A DNA stretch of 6,225 nt, from assembly GCA_002422425.1 (NCBI GenBank), contig DIVG01000092.1, forward strand, positions 1 through 6,225, read 5' to 3'. Each line of letters starts with the position of its first letter. Position 1 is the first letter of the stretch. Position numbers and translations under genes: made by a program. Origin of the DNA: Akkermansiaceae bacterium UBA6138 (lineage in GTDB: Bacteria > Verrucomicrobiota > Verrucomicrobiia > Verrucomicrobiales > DEV007). Below are positions 1 through 5,979 of the stretch, one piece after another. The notes beneath the pieces were generated by a model. That model made no database searches. It had not been told where the DNA came from and saw only the letters and a program-made list of their open reading frames with translations.

Positions 1-288
1 CACCAGTTCCGCGTCGAGTTCGCGCAGGAAGTCGGCGGTCTCGTCTGCGGGCGGACGGGACTTCTTTTTCGGCGGCATCTCGCCGCGCGCGACGGCATCG
101 TGGACCCGCACCCACACGCCGGGATGGGGGTCCTCGAGGGTGAGTTCGGTCAAATCGATCCCGCCCTTTTCCGTGTCCGGATCGTGGCATTCGTAGCAGT
201 GCCGCTCGAGAAAAAGCACGGGCGAGGCGAGGAGGGGGTCGGCGAAAGCCGCGAGAAAAACGGCGATGGCGGGAAAGGGGCGATTCAT
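1..288 (-). CDS. PSCyt1 planctomycete-type c-type cytochrome, N-terminal 96 residues (3' end beyond the window)
   Basis: The visible 96 residues start with a signal peptide-like stretch (MNRPFPAIAVFLAAFADPLL, then a possible cleavage site near Ala21-Ser22), so the protein is probably exported. A haem c attachment motif follows at residues 31-35 (Cys31-Tyr-Glu-Cys34-His35). Met71 in the context GEMPPKKK (residues 69-76) is the likely distal haem ligand; this spacing and the EMPP-K pattern are typical of the PSCyt1 domain. In PVC bacteria this domain commonly precedes DUF1549 and DUF1553 in a long protein, so the missing part probably carries those, which cannot be checked here. The ATG at 286-288 lies 8 bases after the stop of the gene upstream, with no clear Shine-Dalgarno sequence, so it is probably co-transcribed with the sigma/anti-sigma pair. 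Its electron-transfer role or substrate is not evident from the sequence. Confidence 0.88.
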   Translation of the reverse strand, partial: MNRPFPAIAVFLAAFADPLLASPVLFLERHCYECHDPDTEKGGIDLTELTLEDPHPGVWVRVHDAVARGEMPPKKKSRPPADETADFLRELDAELV

Positions 289-296
289 GGGAAAAT

Positions 297-1265
297 TCAG
301 CGATGGACCAGCCGCACCGGCAGGTTCGGTTGCGTTTTGAGGGTGAGCTCCACGGCATCGGCGAAGAGGAGCGGAGGCATGGGAACGCGAAGATTGGGGC
401 GTGCGCTGATCTGGATCACGGCAAAGTCGGCCTCGGTCGGGACGAGCGATTTTGCGGTGAGCCGCTCCCACCCATCACCGCTCCCGCCGAAGGTGGTGAG
501 CTGGGCCGAGCCGCTCGCGATGGCTTCGGGGATGCAGTGCGGCCAGCTCTGATGCCGGCTCTCAGCCTCTCCCTGGAAGAGGAAGATCTGGCAAAAAAAA
601 GTGACAGACGGCGTCGAATCCGCCGCCCTGGCGTCGAGAAAGCTCGCCGACAACTCCAGCACGGAATCTCCCCCGGCACCGAGGCTCGCGCGGAGCGGCC
701 GCAGATCGACCAGCTGAAAGACATCGCAGGCGATGGCCCGGCCCTCCGGATCGCCGGCGTCGCCTTCCGCCTTCACAAAACGCAAGGTGCGCCGACCTTC
801 CGCGGCCCTCATGCCCTCCGCGAGGATGCCCTCCGCGAGGACGACCTCCGCCGCGTCGCCGCTCCAGACGCCGGTCCCCTTGGGAAAGCCGGCCGCCACC
901 GCGCCGCCCTCGAAGCTCCCGTCGTCGAGCGTTAAGAGGCGCTCCGCCGTTGCCACCGCGCGAGGGGACACCATTCCCCATGCGACCGTGGCGCAGAACA
1001 GCCCGATGACGAGACCTGCCGCCGCCGCGAGGGCGGGGCGCGACTTCCAAGGGCGGCGGTTCGGGGCGGGCGCGCGCTCGGGAGTGCGGTAGGCCTCCTG
1101 ACGGAAATGATCGTGCAGCGCCGTCGAGCGCAACTGCATCGCGGCGAATTCGCGGCGTCGCCCGGGATCATCGCGGAGCACGCGCTCAAGCGTTTCGATT
1201 TCGGCGGGAGAAAGCGCGCCGTCCTCGTAGCGCACGAGGTTTGCGAGGAATTCGGGATCGGTCAT
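297..1265 (-). CDS. Anti-sigma/FecR-like single-pass membrane protein
   Basis: This 322-residue protein is the likely regulator of the ECF sigma factor encoded just upstream. Residues 1-60 form a charged helical cytoplasmic segment (begins MTDPEFLANLVRYEDG) of the kind seen at the N-terminus of FecR-like anti-sigma factors. No zinc-binding His-x3-Cys-x2-Cys motif is present, so it is not the ZAS type. Residues about 78-100 are one hydrophobic helix after Arg/Lys-rich residues 70-76, which suggests a cytoplasmic N-terminus. Residues about 112-320 would be periplasmic and look like an all-beta, ligand-binding-like domain (DGSFEGG near 115, many alternating hydrophobics); I do not recognise a specific family. 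The ATG at 1263-1265 is preferred over an ATG at 1299-1301 because it overlaps the sigma stop as ATGA and follows a perfect AGGAGG at a 7-base spacing. A 15-bp tandem repeat and a T8 run lie inside. Function is inferred from N-terminus, topology and context. Confidence 0.78.
   Translation of the reverse strand: MTDPEFLANLVRYEDGALSPAEIETLERVLRDDPGRRREFAAMQLRSTALHDHFRQEAYRTPERAPAPNRRPWKSRPALAAAAGLVIGLFCATVAWGMVSPRAVATAERLLTLDDGSFEGGAVAAGFPKGTGVWSGDAAEVVLAEGILAEGMRAAEGRRTLRFVKAEGDAGDPEGRAIACDVFQLVDLRPLRASLGAGGDSVLELSASFLDARAADSTPSVTFFCQIFLFQGEAESRHQSWPHCIPEAIASGSAQLTTFGGSGDGWERLTAKSLVPTEADFAVIQISARPNLRVPMPPLLFADAVELTLKTQPNLPVRLVHR
811..840. repeat. Perfect 15-bp tandem duplication in the anti-sigma-like gene
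   Basis: The unit ATGCCCTCCGCGAGG occurs twice without mismatch, at 811-825 and 826-840, and a degenerate third copy may follow at 841-855. The unit length keeps the reading frame and gives the residue repeat LAEGI-LAEGM (residues 143-152) in the predicted periplasmic part of the minus-strand protein. It looks like a recent replication-slippage duplication in coding DNA. Confidence 0.85.
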
Positions 1266-1777
1266 GACGAGGCCTCCTGTGCCATCCTGAGTTTCATGCA
1301 TTCGCCCAGAGTCCGGTGAATCCGGGTGAGGGCCTGATAAACGGTTTCAATCTTTTTCCCCATGATCTCCGCGACTTCGGGACAGGGGCGGCGCTCGAAA
1401 TAGCGGAGACGCAAAAGCTCGCGATTGTTCGGCGTGATCGTGCCGAGGCAATGGCGCAGGGCTTCGTGCATGGGGCTGGCCTCGGACTCGTCCGGCCATT
1501 CCGCGGCGAGGGTGGCGAGCATGGCTTCGCTCAGGCCGATGTAGCGCCCGTCACGGGCGCGGAGCAGATCGATGGAGCGGTTCCGTCCCGCGACACGGGC
1601 CCAGTGGATAAGGTGCGCGGGAGTCTCGAACTCCGCGGCGCGACCGACCGCCTTTACCGAGACTTCCTGAAAGACATCCTCGGCGAGATGGTAATCCCTC
1701 GTGACGCTGGCGAAGTAGGCCGTGAGCGGCAGTCGCTCGGCGAGCAGGGTGGCGGCGATGGATTCGGGCGGGAGCAT
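1262..1777 (-). CDS. ECF-type RNA polymerase sigma factor
   Basis: This 171-residue protein has the size and two-domain layout of an extracytoplasmic-function sigma factor. Region 2 spans about residues 17-78, with the core-binding segment LAEDVFQEVSVKAV (31-44) and the -10-recognition helix around WARVAGRNRSIDLLRAR (59-75). Region 4 spans about 105-160, with a helix-turn-helix in PCPEVAEIMGKKIETVYQAL (131-150) that would read the -35 element. The pattern resembles sigma factors common in Planctomycetes and Verrucomicrobia. The ATG at 1775-1777 was chosen because homology-like sequence begins there. An in-frame TTG at 1880-1882 would add 35 residues of no recognisable sigma character across the intergenic region. 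The stop overlaps the start of the anti-sigma-like gene by 4 bases, so the pair is probably translationally coupled. Its target promoters cannot be named from the window; I see no convincing promoter of its own. Confidence 0.92.
   Translation of the reverse strand: MLPPESIAATLLAERLPLTAYFASVTRDYHLAEDVFQEVSVKAVGRAAEFETPAHLIHWARVAGRNRSIDLLRARDGRYIGLSEAMLATLAAEWPDESEASPMHEALRHCLGTITPNNRELLRLRYFERRPCPEVAEIMGKKIETVYQALTRIHRTLGECMKLRMAQEASS
1273..1278 (-). promoter_or_regulatory. Shine-Dalgarno site that decides the anti-sigma-like gene start
   Basis: On the minus strand AGGAGG lies 7 bases before the ATG at 1263-1265, inside the last codons of the sigma gene. That ATG overlaps the sigma TGA as ATGA. 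The perfect ribosome-binding site and the overlap favour this start over the one 36 bases upstream and imply coupled production of the two proteins. It is the only strong Shine-Dalgarno sequence I see before a start in this window. Confidence 0.85.
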
Positions 1778-1850
1778 GATGGTTCCGCAGTTACTACGTT
1801 GAAGAAGACGGAATCTCGACACGGGGAGGGAGATGGCTATCCCAGACTTC

Positions 1851-1879
1851 TTGACACGAGAGGCATGAAGCAGTAATAT
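1851..1879 (+). promoter_or_regulatory. Predicted housekeeping sigma-70-type promoter of the primase-helicase-nuclease gene
   Basis: A perfect -35 hexamer TTGACA at 1851-1856 and a -10 hexamer TAATAT at 1874-1879 (one mismatch from TATAAT-like consensus counting varies by alignment) are separated by exactly 17 bases. Transcription would start near 1886, about 16 bases before the ATG at 1902. The leader is AT-rich, contains the palindrome TTAATTAA at 1895-1902, and has no Shine-Dalgarno sequence. The site lies in the 124-base divergent gap 1778-1901; the rest of that gap shows nothing I can support. The match implies constitutive vegetative expression rather than control by the neighbouring ECF factor, though an unseen repressor is possible. 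Confidence 0.75.
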
Positions 1880-1901
1880 CAAGTGTTCTTTTGATTAATT
1901 A

Positions 1902-4706
1902 ATGGCGATTTCCCTGCACTCCCCGCCGCCGGAAAAAATCGCCCTTTTTCGCTCCCTCTTCCGCGGGCGAGAGGAGGTCCATGCGCGGCGCTTTGAGAAC
2001 CCCAAAACGGGCCGGTCGGGCTATGCGCCGGCCTGCGGCAATGAGTGGGTGCGGGGTATTTGCGAAAAGCCGCGAATCAAATGCGGCGACTGCCCGCACC
2101 AGCGCTGGCTGCCGCTCTCGAACGAGGTGCTGCGCCGGCATCTCTCGGGCTGCGACGAGCGCGGGCGACACTTCGTTGCGGGCGTGTATCCGATGCTGCT
2201 CGACGAGCGTTGTCACTTTCTCGCGGTGGACTTCGACGAGGGCGACTGGGCGGTCGATGCCCGTGCCTTTCTGGAGACCTGCGGTCGTCTCGAGATTCCC
2301 GCAGCGCTTGAGAGATCTCGCTCCGGGGCGGGCGGACATGTCTGGATCTTCTTCGAGGCGGCGGTCCCGGCCGCGCTCGCCCGCAGACTCGGGGCGCATC
2401 TGCTGACCGAGACGATGGAACGCCGTCCCGAGGTCGGATTGAGGTCCTACGACCGCCTTTTCCCCAACCAGGACACCCTGCCTCAGGGCGGCTTCGGGAA
2501 CTTGATCGCCCTGCCCCTGCAGAAGGCGGCGCGCGATGCGGGCAATAGCGTCTTCGTGGACGAGGCTCTGACTCCCTACCCGGACCAGTGGGCCTTTCTC
2601 GCCTTAATCGGGCGGGTGACAGCAGAGCGCCTGGAGGCTCTGGTGAAGCGGGCCGAGTCGCAGGATCGCGTCCTCAGGGTGCGGCGGGTGGCGTCGGACG
2701 AGGAACTGGAAAACGCCGAGGCTCCCTGGCTCTGGTTTCCTTCGCGAAAAAGTCGCGTCGTCCTCTCCGGTCCGATGCCGGAGTCGCTGGAGCTGGTCCT
2801 TGCCGATCAGCTCTACGTGCCCAAAGCGGACCTGCCGCCCTCCCTGCGCAACGCCCTGACGCGGCTCGCGGCCTTTCAGAATCCCGAGTTCTACCGGGCG
2901 CAGGCGATGCGGCTCTCGACCCACGACAAACCCCGCGTCGTCGCCTGCGCGGAGGATCTGCCGCAGCATCTCGGTCTCCCGCGCGGCTGTCTGGAGGAGG
3001 CGCTCGACCTGCTCGGCGGTCTGGGCATTCGAAGCGAACTACGCGACGAGCGATGTGCCGGAACGCCGGTGGAGGTAGCGTTCACCGGCGTTCTCATGCC
3101 GGAGCAGCTCCGTGCGGGCGAGGCCATGATGGCCCACGATTTCGGTGTGCTCGCGGCGACGACAGCCTTCGGCAAGACCGTGCTGGCAGCGTGGTTGATC
3201 GCACAGCGCGGCGTGAATACCCTCGTGCTGGTGCATCGCCGACAATTGATGGAGCAATGGGTGGAGCGGCTCGGCCAGTTTCTCGGGTTGGAGGCGAAAG
3301 AGATCGGGCGCTGGGGCGGGGGAAAGAAAAAGCTCACGGGGCGGATCGACATCGCTCTCCTTCAGAGTCTCGTGCGCAAGGAAGAGGTCGAGGAGCTCGT
3401 GGCGAACTATGGGCATCTCGTCGTGGATGAATGCCACCATCTTTCGGCCCACAGCTTCGAGCTGGTGGCGCGTCGCGCCAAGGCCTGCTTTGTCACCGGT
3501 CTTTCTGCGACGGTGGCGCGGAAGGACGGCCATCATCCCATCGTCTTCATGCAATGCGGGCCGGTGCGCCACCGGGTCGACGCCCGTGAGCAGGCGTCGC
3601 GTCGTCCCTTCACCCATGAGGTGATGGTGAGGCCGACCGGCTTCCTGCCTCCGGGCGAGCCGGAGGAAGATCGGCGTCGCGAGTTCCAACGGCTCTGCAA
3701 TTCCCTGATGAATTCGGAATCCCGCAACGATCTCATCGTCGCCGAGGTGGTGAAAGCCGTTCGGGAAGGGAGATGTCCTCTGGTCCTGACCGAGCGAACC
3801 TCGCATCTTGAGGTCCTCGTCGAGCGATTGATGAACGAGGTGCCGCATATCATCACCCTGCGCGGGGGGATCTCGAAGAAAGCAATGAAGCTGATGCTCG
3901 AGCGGCTCCGCGCGGTTCCGGAGGGCGAGGGCCGGGTCGTGGTCGCGACGGGGCGCTTCGTTGGCGAGGGCTTCGACGACGCGCGGCTGGACACGTTGTT
4001 TCTGGCGATGCCGGTCTCGTGGCGCGGGACCGTGGCGCAGTATGCGGGGCGTTTGCACCGGCTCCATCATGGCAAGCGCGTTGTGCGCATTCACGACTAT
4101 GCCGATCTCGACGTGCCGATGCTGTCCCGTATGTTCGACAAGCGGTGCGCGGGCTACGAGGCGGTGGGTTACAAGATCCTCCTGCCGGCGAGCGCACTTC
4201 CGGGATGGCCGATCGAAGTCGCTCTGCCGGTTGATGCCGCCTGGAAGACCGACTATGCCGCCAGCGTGCGGCGCTTGATCCGCGATGGGGTGGATGTGCC
4301 GTTGGGAAATCTCTTTGTCGCGGCCTCGCGGAACCCTGAGGCGGATTCCGAGGGGGCGGCCCGCGCCCGCAGCGCGAGCGAGGCGTTTATTTTCCGGCGA
4401 TTCGAGACCCTGCCCGAATTGGCGGGTAAGTTCCGACTCAATGCGCTGCTGCCGATTCCATTTGACGATCGCGGCCGCATGGAGGTCGACCTGCTCTGCG
4501 AGTCGGAGCGCTTGGTCATCGAGATCGACGGTGCGCAGCACCTCGGGGACGCCGAGGCCTATCGGCGCGATAGGCGCAAGGACGCGCTGCTCCAGAGCCA
4601 CGGGTGGCTCGTGCTGCGTTTTCTGGCGGACGATCTCGGGAAGCGCCTCGACGAGGTGCTGGACCGGGTATTGCGGGTGGTTGCGGGGAGGGGCCGTCAG
4701 GTCTGA
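1902..4706 (+). CDS. TOTE conflict-system-type protein: AEP primase, SF2 helicase and DUF559-like nuclease in one chain
   Basis: This 934-residue protein appears to be a complete one-chain conflict enzyme. Residues about 10-230 match the TOTE archaeo-eukaryotic primase domain: a cysteine cluster (Cys45, Cys54, Cys61, Cys64), a metal-binding Asp110-Phe-Asp112, the SGAGGH motif (141-146, with His146), RLFPNQD (185-191) and FGNLIALPLQ (198-207). Residues about 310-395 may be a winged-helix-like linker. The helicase spans about 398-745: Walker A ATTAFGKT (419-426), DECH box (509-512), SAT (535-537), motif V near VATGRFVGEGFDD (681-693) and motif VI QYAGRLHR (713-720). It resembles XPB/UvsW-type SF2 enzymes. 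Residues about 825-930 form a PD-(D/E)xK fold: Asp863, Glu874-Ile-Asp876, Gln879-His880, and a final hydrophobic strand (903-907) with Arg906. All catalytic motifs are present and the frame is unbroken. The likely role is cytosolic defence against invading nucleic acid, inferred from the family; target and mechanism are unknown. No Shine-Dalgarno precedes the ATG, but IALFRSLFRGRE starts at residue 13 as I recall for relatives, which supports this start. Confidence 0.9.
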   Translation: MAISLHSPPPEKIALFRSLFRGREEVHARRFENPKTGRSGYAPACGNEWVRGICEKPRIKCGDCPHQRWLPLSNEVLRRHLSGCDERGRHFVAGVYPMLLDERCHFLAVDFDEGDWAVDARAFLETCGRLEIPAALERSRSGAGGHVWIFFEAAVPAALARRLGAHLLTETMERRPEVGLRSYDRLFPNQDTLPQGGFGNLIALPLQKAARDAGNSVFVDEALTPYPDQWAFLALIGRVTAERLEALVKRAESQDRVLRVRRVASDEELENAEAPWLWFPSRKSRVVLSGPMPESLELVLADQLYVPKADLPPSLRNALTRLAAFQNPEFYRAQAMRLSTHDKPRVVACAEDLPQHLGLPRGCLEEALDLLGGLGIRSELRDERCAGTPVEVAFTGVLMPEQLRAGEAMMAHDFGVLAATTAFGKTVLAAWLIAQRGVNTLVLVHRRQLMEQWVERLGQFLGLEAKEIGRWGGGKKKLTGRIDIALLQSLVRKEEVEELVANYGHLVVDECHHLSAHSFELVARRAKACFVTGLSATVARKDGHHPIVFMQCGPVRHRVDAREQASRRPFTHEVMVRPTGFLPPGEPEEDRRREFQRLCNSLMNSESRNDLIVAEVVKAVREGRCPLVLTERTSHLEVLVERLMNEVPHIITLRGGISKKAMKLMLERLRAVPEGEGRVVVATGRFVGEGFDDARLDTLFLAMPVSWRGTVAQYAGRLHRLHHGKRVVRIHDYADLDVPMLSRMFDKRCAGYEAVGYKILLPASALPGWPIEVALPVDAAWKTDYAASVRRLIRDGVDVPLGNLFVAASRNPEADSEGAARARSASEAFIFRRFETLPELAGKFRLNALLPIPFDDRGRMEVDLLCESERLVIEIDGAQHLGDAEAYRRDRRKDALLQSHGWLVLRFLADDLGKRLDEVLDRVLRVVAGRGRQV

Positions 4707-5852
4707 CTACTTGGACGATGAGAGGCTCCACTCCGGCAGGCGCATCAGCTCCCCGCCCTTCAGCGCACTCTCGTGCGAGAGAATGCCGCAGAGGGTAATA
4801 TTTGCCGACTGGATCGCGTTCGGATACCCTTCGCCGGTCCCCCGGAGCAGCTCCACGAACTGATGCACGAGGTGCGGGTGGGAGCCGCCGTGTCCGGCGC
4901 CCTGGGTGAAGCTGAGATGCTCTTCGCCGCCGTCACCGCCGTAGACGCCACCTTGGGTGAAGGGGGCGATCTCGTCCGGAAGAAGATGGCCATAGTCGGG
5001 GCAGGTGACGCGCTCGGGGATCTCGGGTTCGGGCTTTTTCGCAGTATGGACGACGAGGGGCTCGTGCTCGACGAGGGGCCACTCGACTGCTTTTTTCGAG
5101 CCGTAGACTTCGAAGCTCTCGCGGTATTGGCGGGCGACGTCGAAGAGGGAACGGTAGACCTGGGCGCTGAGATCGCTTTTGTGGAATTTGATGTGGGTCG
5201 TCTCGACGGCGAAGGGCGAGCCGTAGCACGAGTGCATCTCCTCACGGATCGTGCCGCTGGGGAAACAGCTCACATACTCGGCCTCATTTCGGGCAAGCCC
5301 GAGGACGGGCCCGACGCAGTGGGTCGCGTAGTGCATCGGGGGCAGGCCCGGCCAGTAGCCCGGCCAGCCGTCCATGTCCTGCTGGTGGCTCGCCTTGAGG
5401 AACTGCAGTTTGCCGAGCTCGCCCTTGTCGTAGAGTTCTTTCATGAAGAGAAATTCGCGGGCGTAGACGACGGTCTCCATCATCATGTAGTGGAGTCCGG
5501 TTTCGCGGCAGAGTTCGACGATGGCTTTGCAGTCCTCGACCGAGGTCGCCATCGGCACGGTGCAGGCGACATGTTTGCCGGCGCGAAGGGCGGCGAGGGT
5601 GTGTTCGGCGTGATTCGGAATCGGGGTGTTGATGTGGACAGCGTCAATGTCAGGATCGGCGAGGACGTCGGCGTAGTCGGTGTAGCGTTTTTCGATGCCG
5701 AACTTGTCGCCGATTTCGTTGAGCAGTTCGGGATTGCGCTGGCAGATGGCGCTCATTTCCGCATTGGGATGGCGCTGGTAGATGGGGATGAACTCGGCGC
5801 CAAAGCCGAGACCGATGATGGCGACGCGGGGTTTGCTGATGGGCTGAGTCAT
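4707..5852 (-). CDS. Gfo/Idh/MocA-family NAD(P)-dependent oxidoreductase, variant without the EKP lysine
   Basis: This 381-residue protein has the usual family length. A Rossmann-fold nucleotide-binding domain occupies about residues 7-125, with VAIIGLGFGAEF (10-21) holding the Gly14-x-Gly16 loop and the characteristic INTPIPNHAEHTLAALRAGKH (74-94 region). The C-terminal substrate domain has MHYATHCVGP (173-182), where His178 falls near the usual catalytic histidine, and GHGGSHPHLVH (320-330). The family's Glu-Lys-Pro motif is replaced by Thr98-Val-Pro100, so the normal catalytic or cofactor-contacting lysine is absent; I recall PVC and Bacteroidetes relatives with the same change. There is no signal peptide or Tat motif, so it is probably cytosolic. 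Substrate is unknown; a sugar, cyclitol or derivative is typical. No clear Shine-Dalgarno precedes the ATG at 5850-5852. It follows a DUF1501 gene on the same strand after 127 bases, and its stop abuts the stop of the convergent helicase gene. Confidence 0.92.
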   Translation of the reverse strand: MTQPISKPRVAIIGLGFGAEFIPIYQRHPNAEMSAICQRNPELLNEIGDKFGIEKRYTDYADVLADPDIDAVHINTPIPNHAEHTLAALRAGKHVACTVPMATSVEDCKAIVELCRETGLHYMMMETVVYAREFLFMKELYDKGELGKLQFLKASHQQDMDGWPGYWPGLPPMHYATHCVGPVLGLARNEAEYVSCFPSGTIREEMHSCYGSPFAVETTHIKFHKSDLSAQVYRSLFDVARQYRESFEVYGSKKAVEWPLVEHEPLVVHTAKKPEPEIPERVTCPDYGHLLPDEIAPFTQGGVYGGDGGEEHLSFTQGAGHGGSHPHLVHQFVELLRGTGEGYPNAIQSANITLCGILSHESALKGGELMRLPEWSLSSSK

Positions 5853-5979
5853 GTGGTAAGAAGAGTAGATCTAGACAATTGGAACGCTCCTTCGCGTCCG
5901 CCCGGGGTTCTTGAAGCCGATGGACGGATTTTATGTGATTCCAGCCCTGGCGGGATTTGATTGCGGCGTCACGAGCGTT
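5853..5979. other. Intergenic gap between the DUF1501 and oxidoreductase genes
   Basis: This 127-base gap lies between two minus-strand genes. I find no hairpin followed by a T-run in either direction and no convincing -35/-10 pair before the oxidoreductase. A 7-base inverted pair (AACGCTC at 5883-5889 and GAGCGTT at 5973-5979) spans most of the gap but is short and widely spaced, so it may be chance. Whether the two genes share a transcript cannot be decided from the sequence. Confidence 0.6.

Noticed and set aside
303..935. Plus-strand open frames opposite the anti-sigma-like gene, and a similar one at 1316-1876 opposite the sigma gene
   Set aside because: The minus-strand genes have supported starts, topology and motifs; the opposite frames have arginine/proline-rich translations without domains.
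1263..1301. Longer anti-sigma-like protein starting at the ATG at 1299-1301
   Set aside because: The downstream ATG has a perfect AGGAGG at a good distance and an ATGA overlap with the sigma stop, and the protein begins there with a typical MTDPEFLANLVRYEDG sequence.
1775..1882. Longer sigma factor starting at the in-frame TTG at 1880-1882
   Set aside because: The extra 35 residues have no sigma-factor character, and the region holds the divergent promoter; the ATG at 1775-1777 gives the usual ECF length.
3039..4601. A 520-codon open frame antisense to the helicase-nuclease part of the plus-strand gene
   Set aside because: It lies fully opposite a gene with intact helicase and nuclease motifs, its translation shows no domain, and GC-rich third positions commonly create such open frames.
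4773..5960. A 395-codon plus-strand open frame opposite the oxidoreductase
   Set aside because: It is the complement of a clear Gfo/Idh/MocA gene and its translation is compositionally odd with no recognisable motif.
5883..5979. Inverted pair AACGCTC/GAGCGTT as a terminator or operator
   Set aside because: Arms of 7 bases separated by more than 80 bases, with no T-run; expected by chance often enough that I do not call it.
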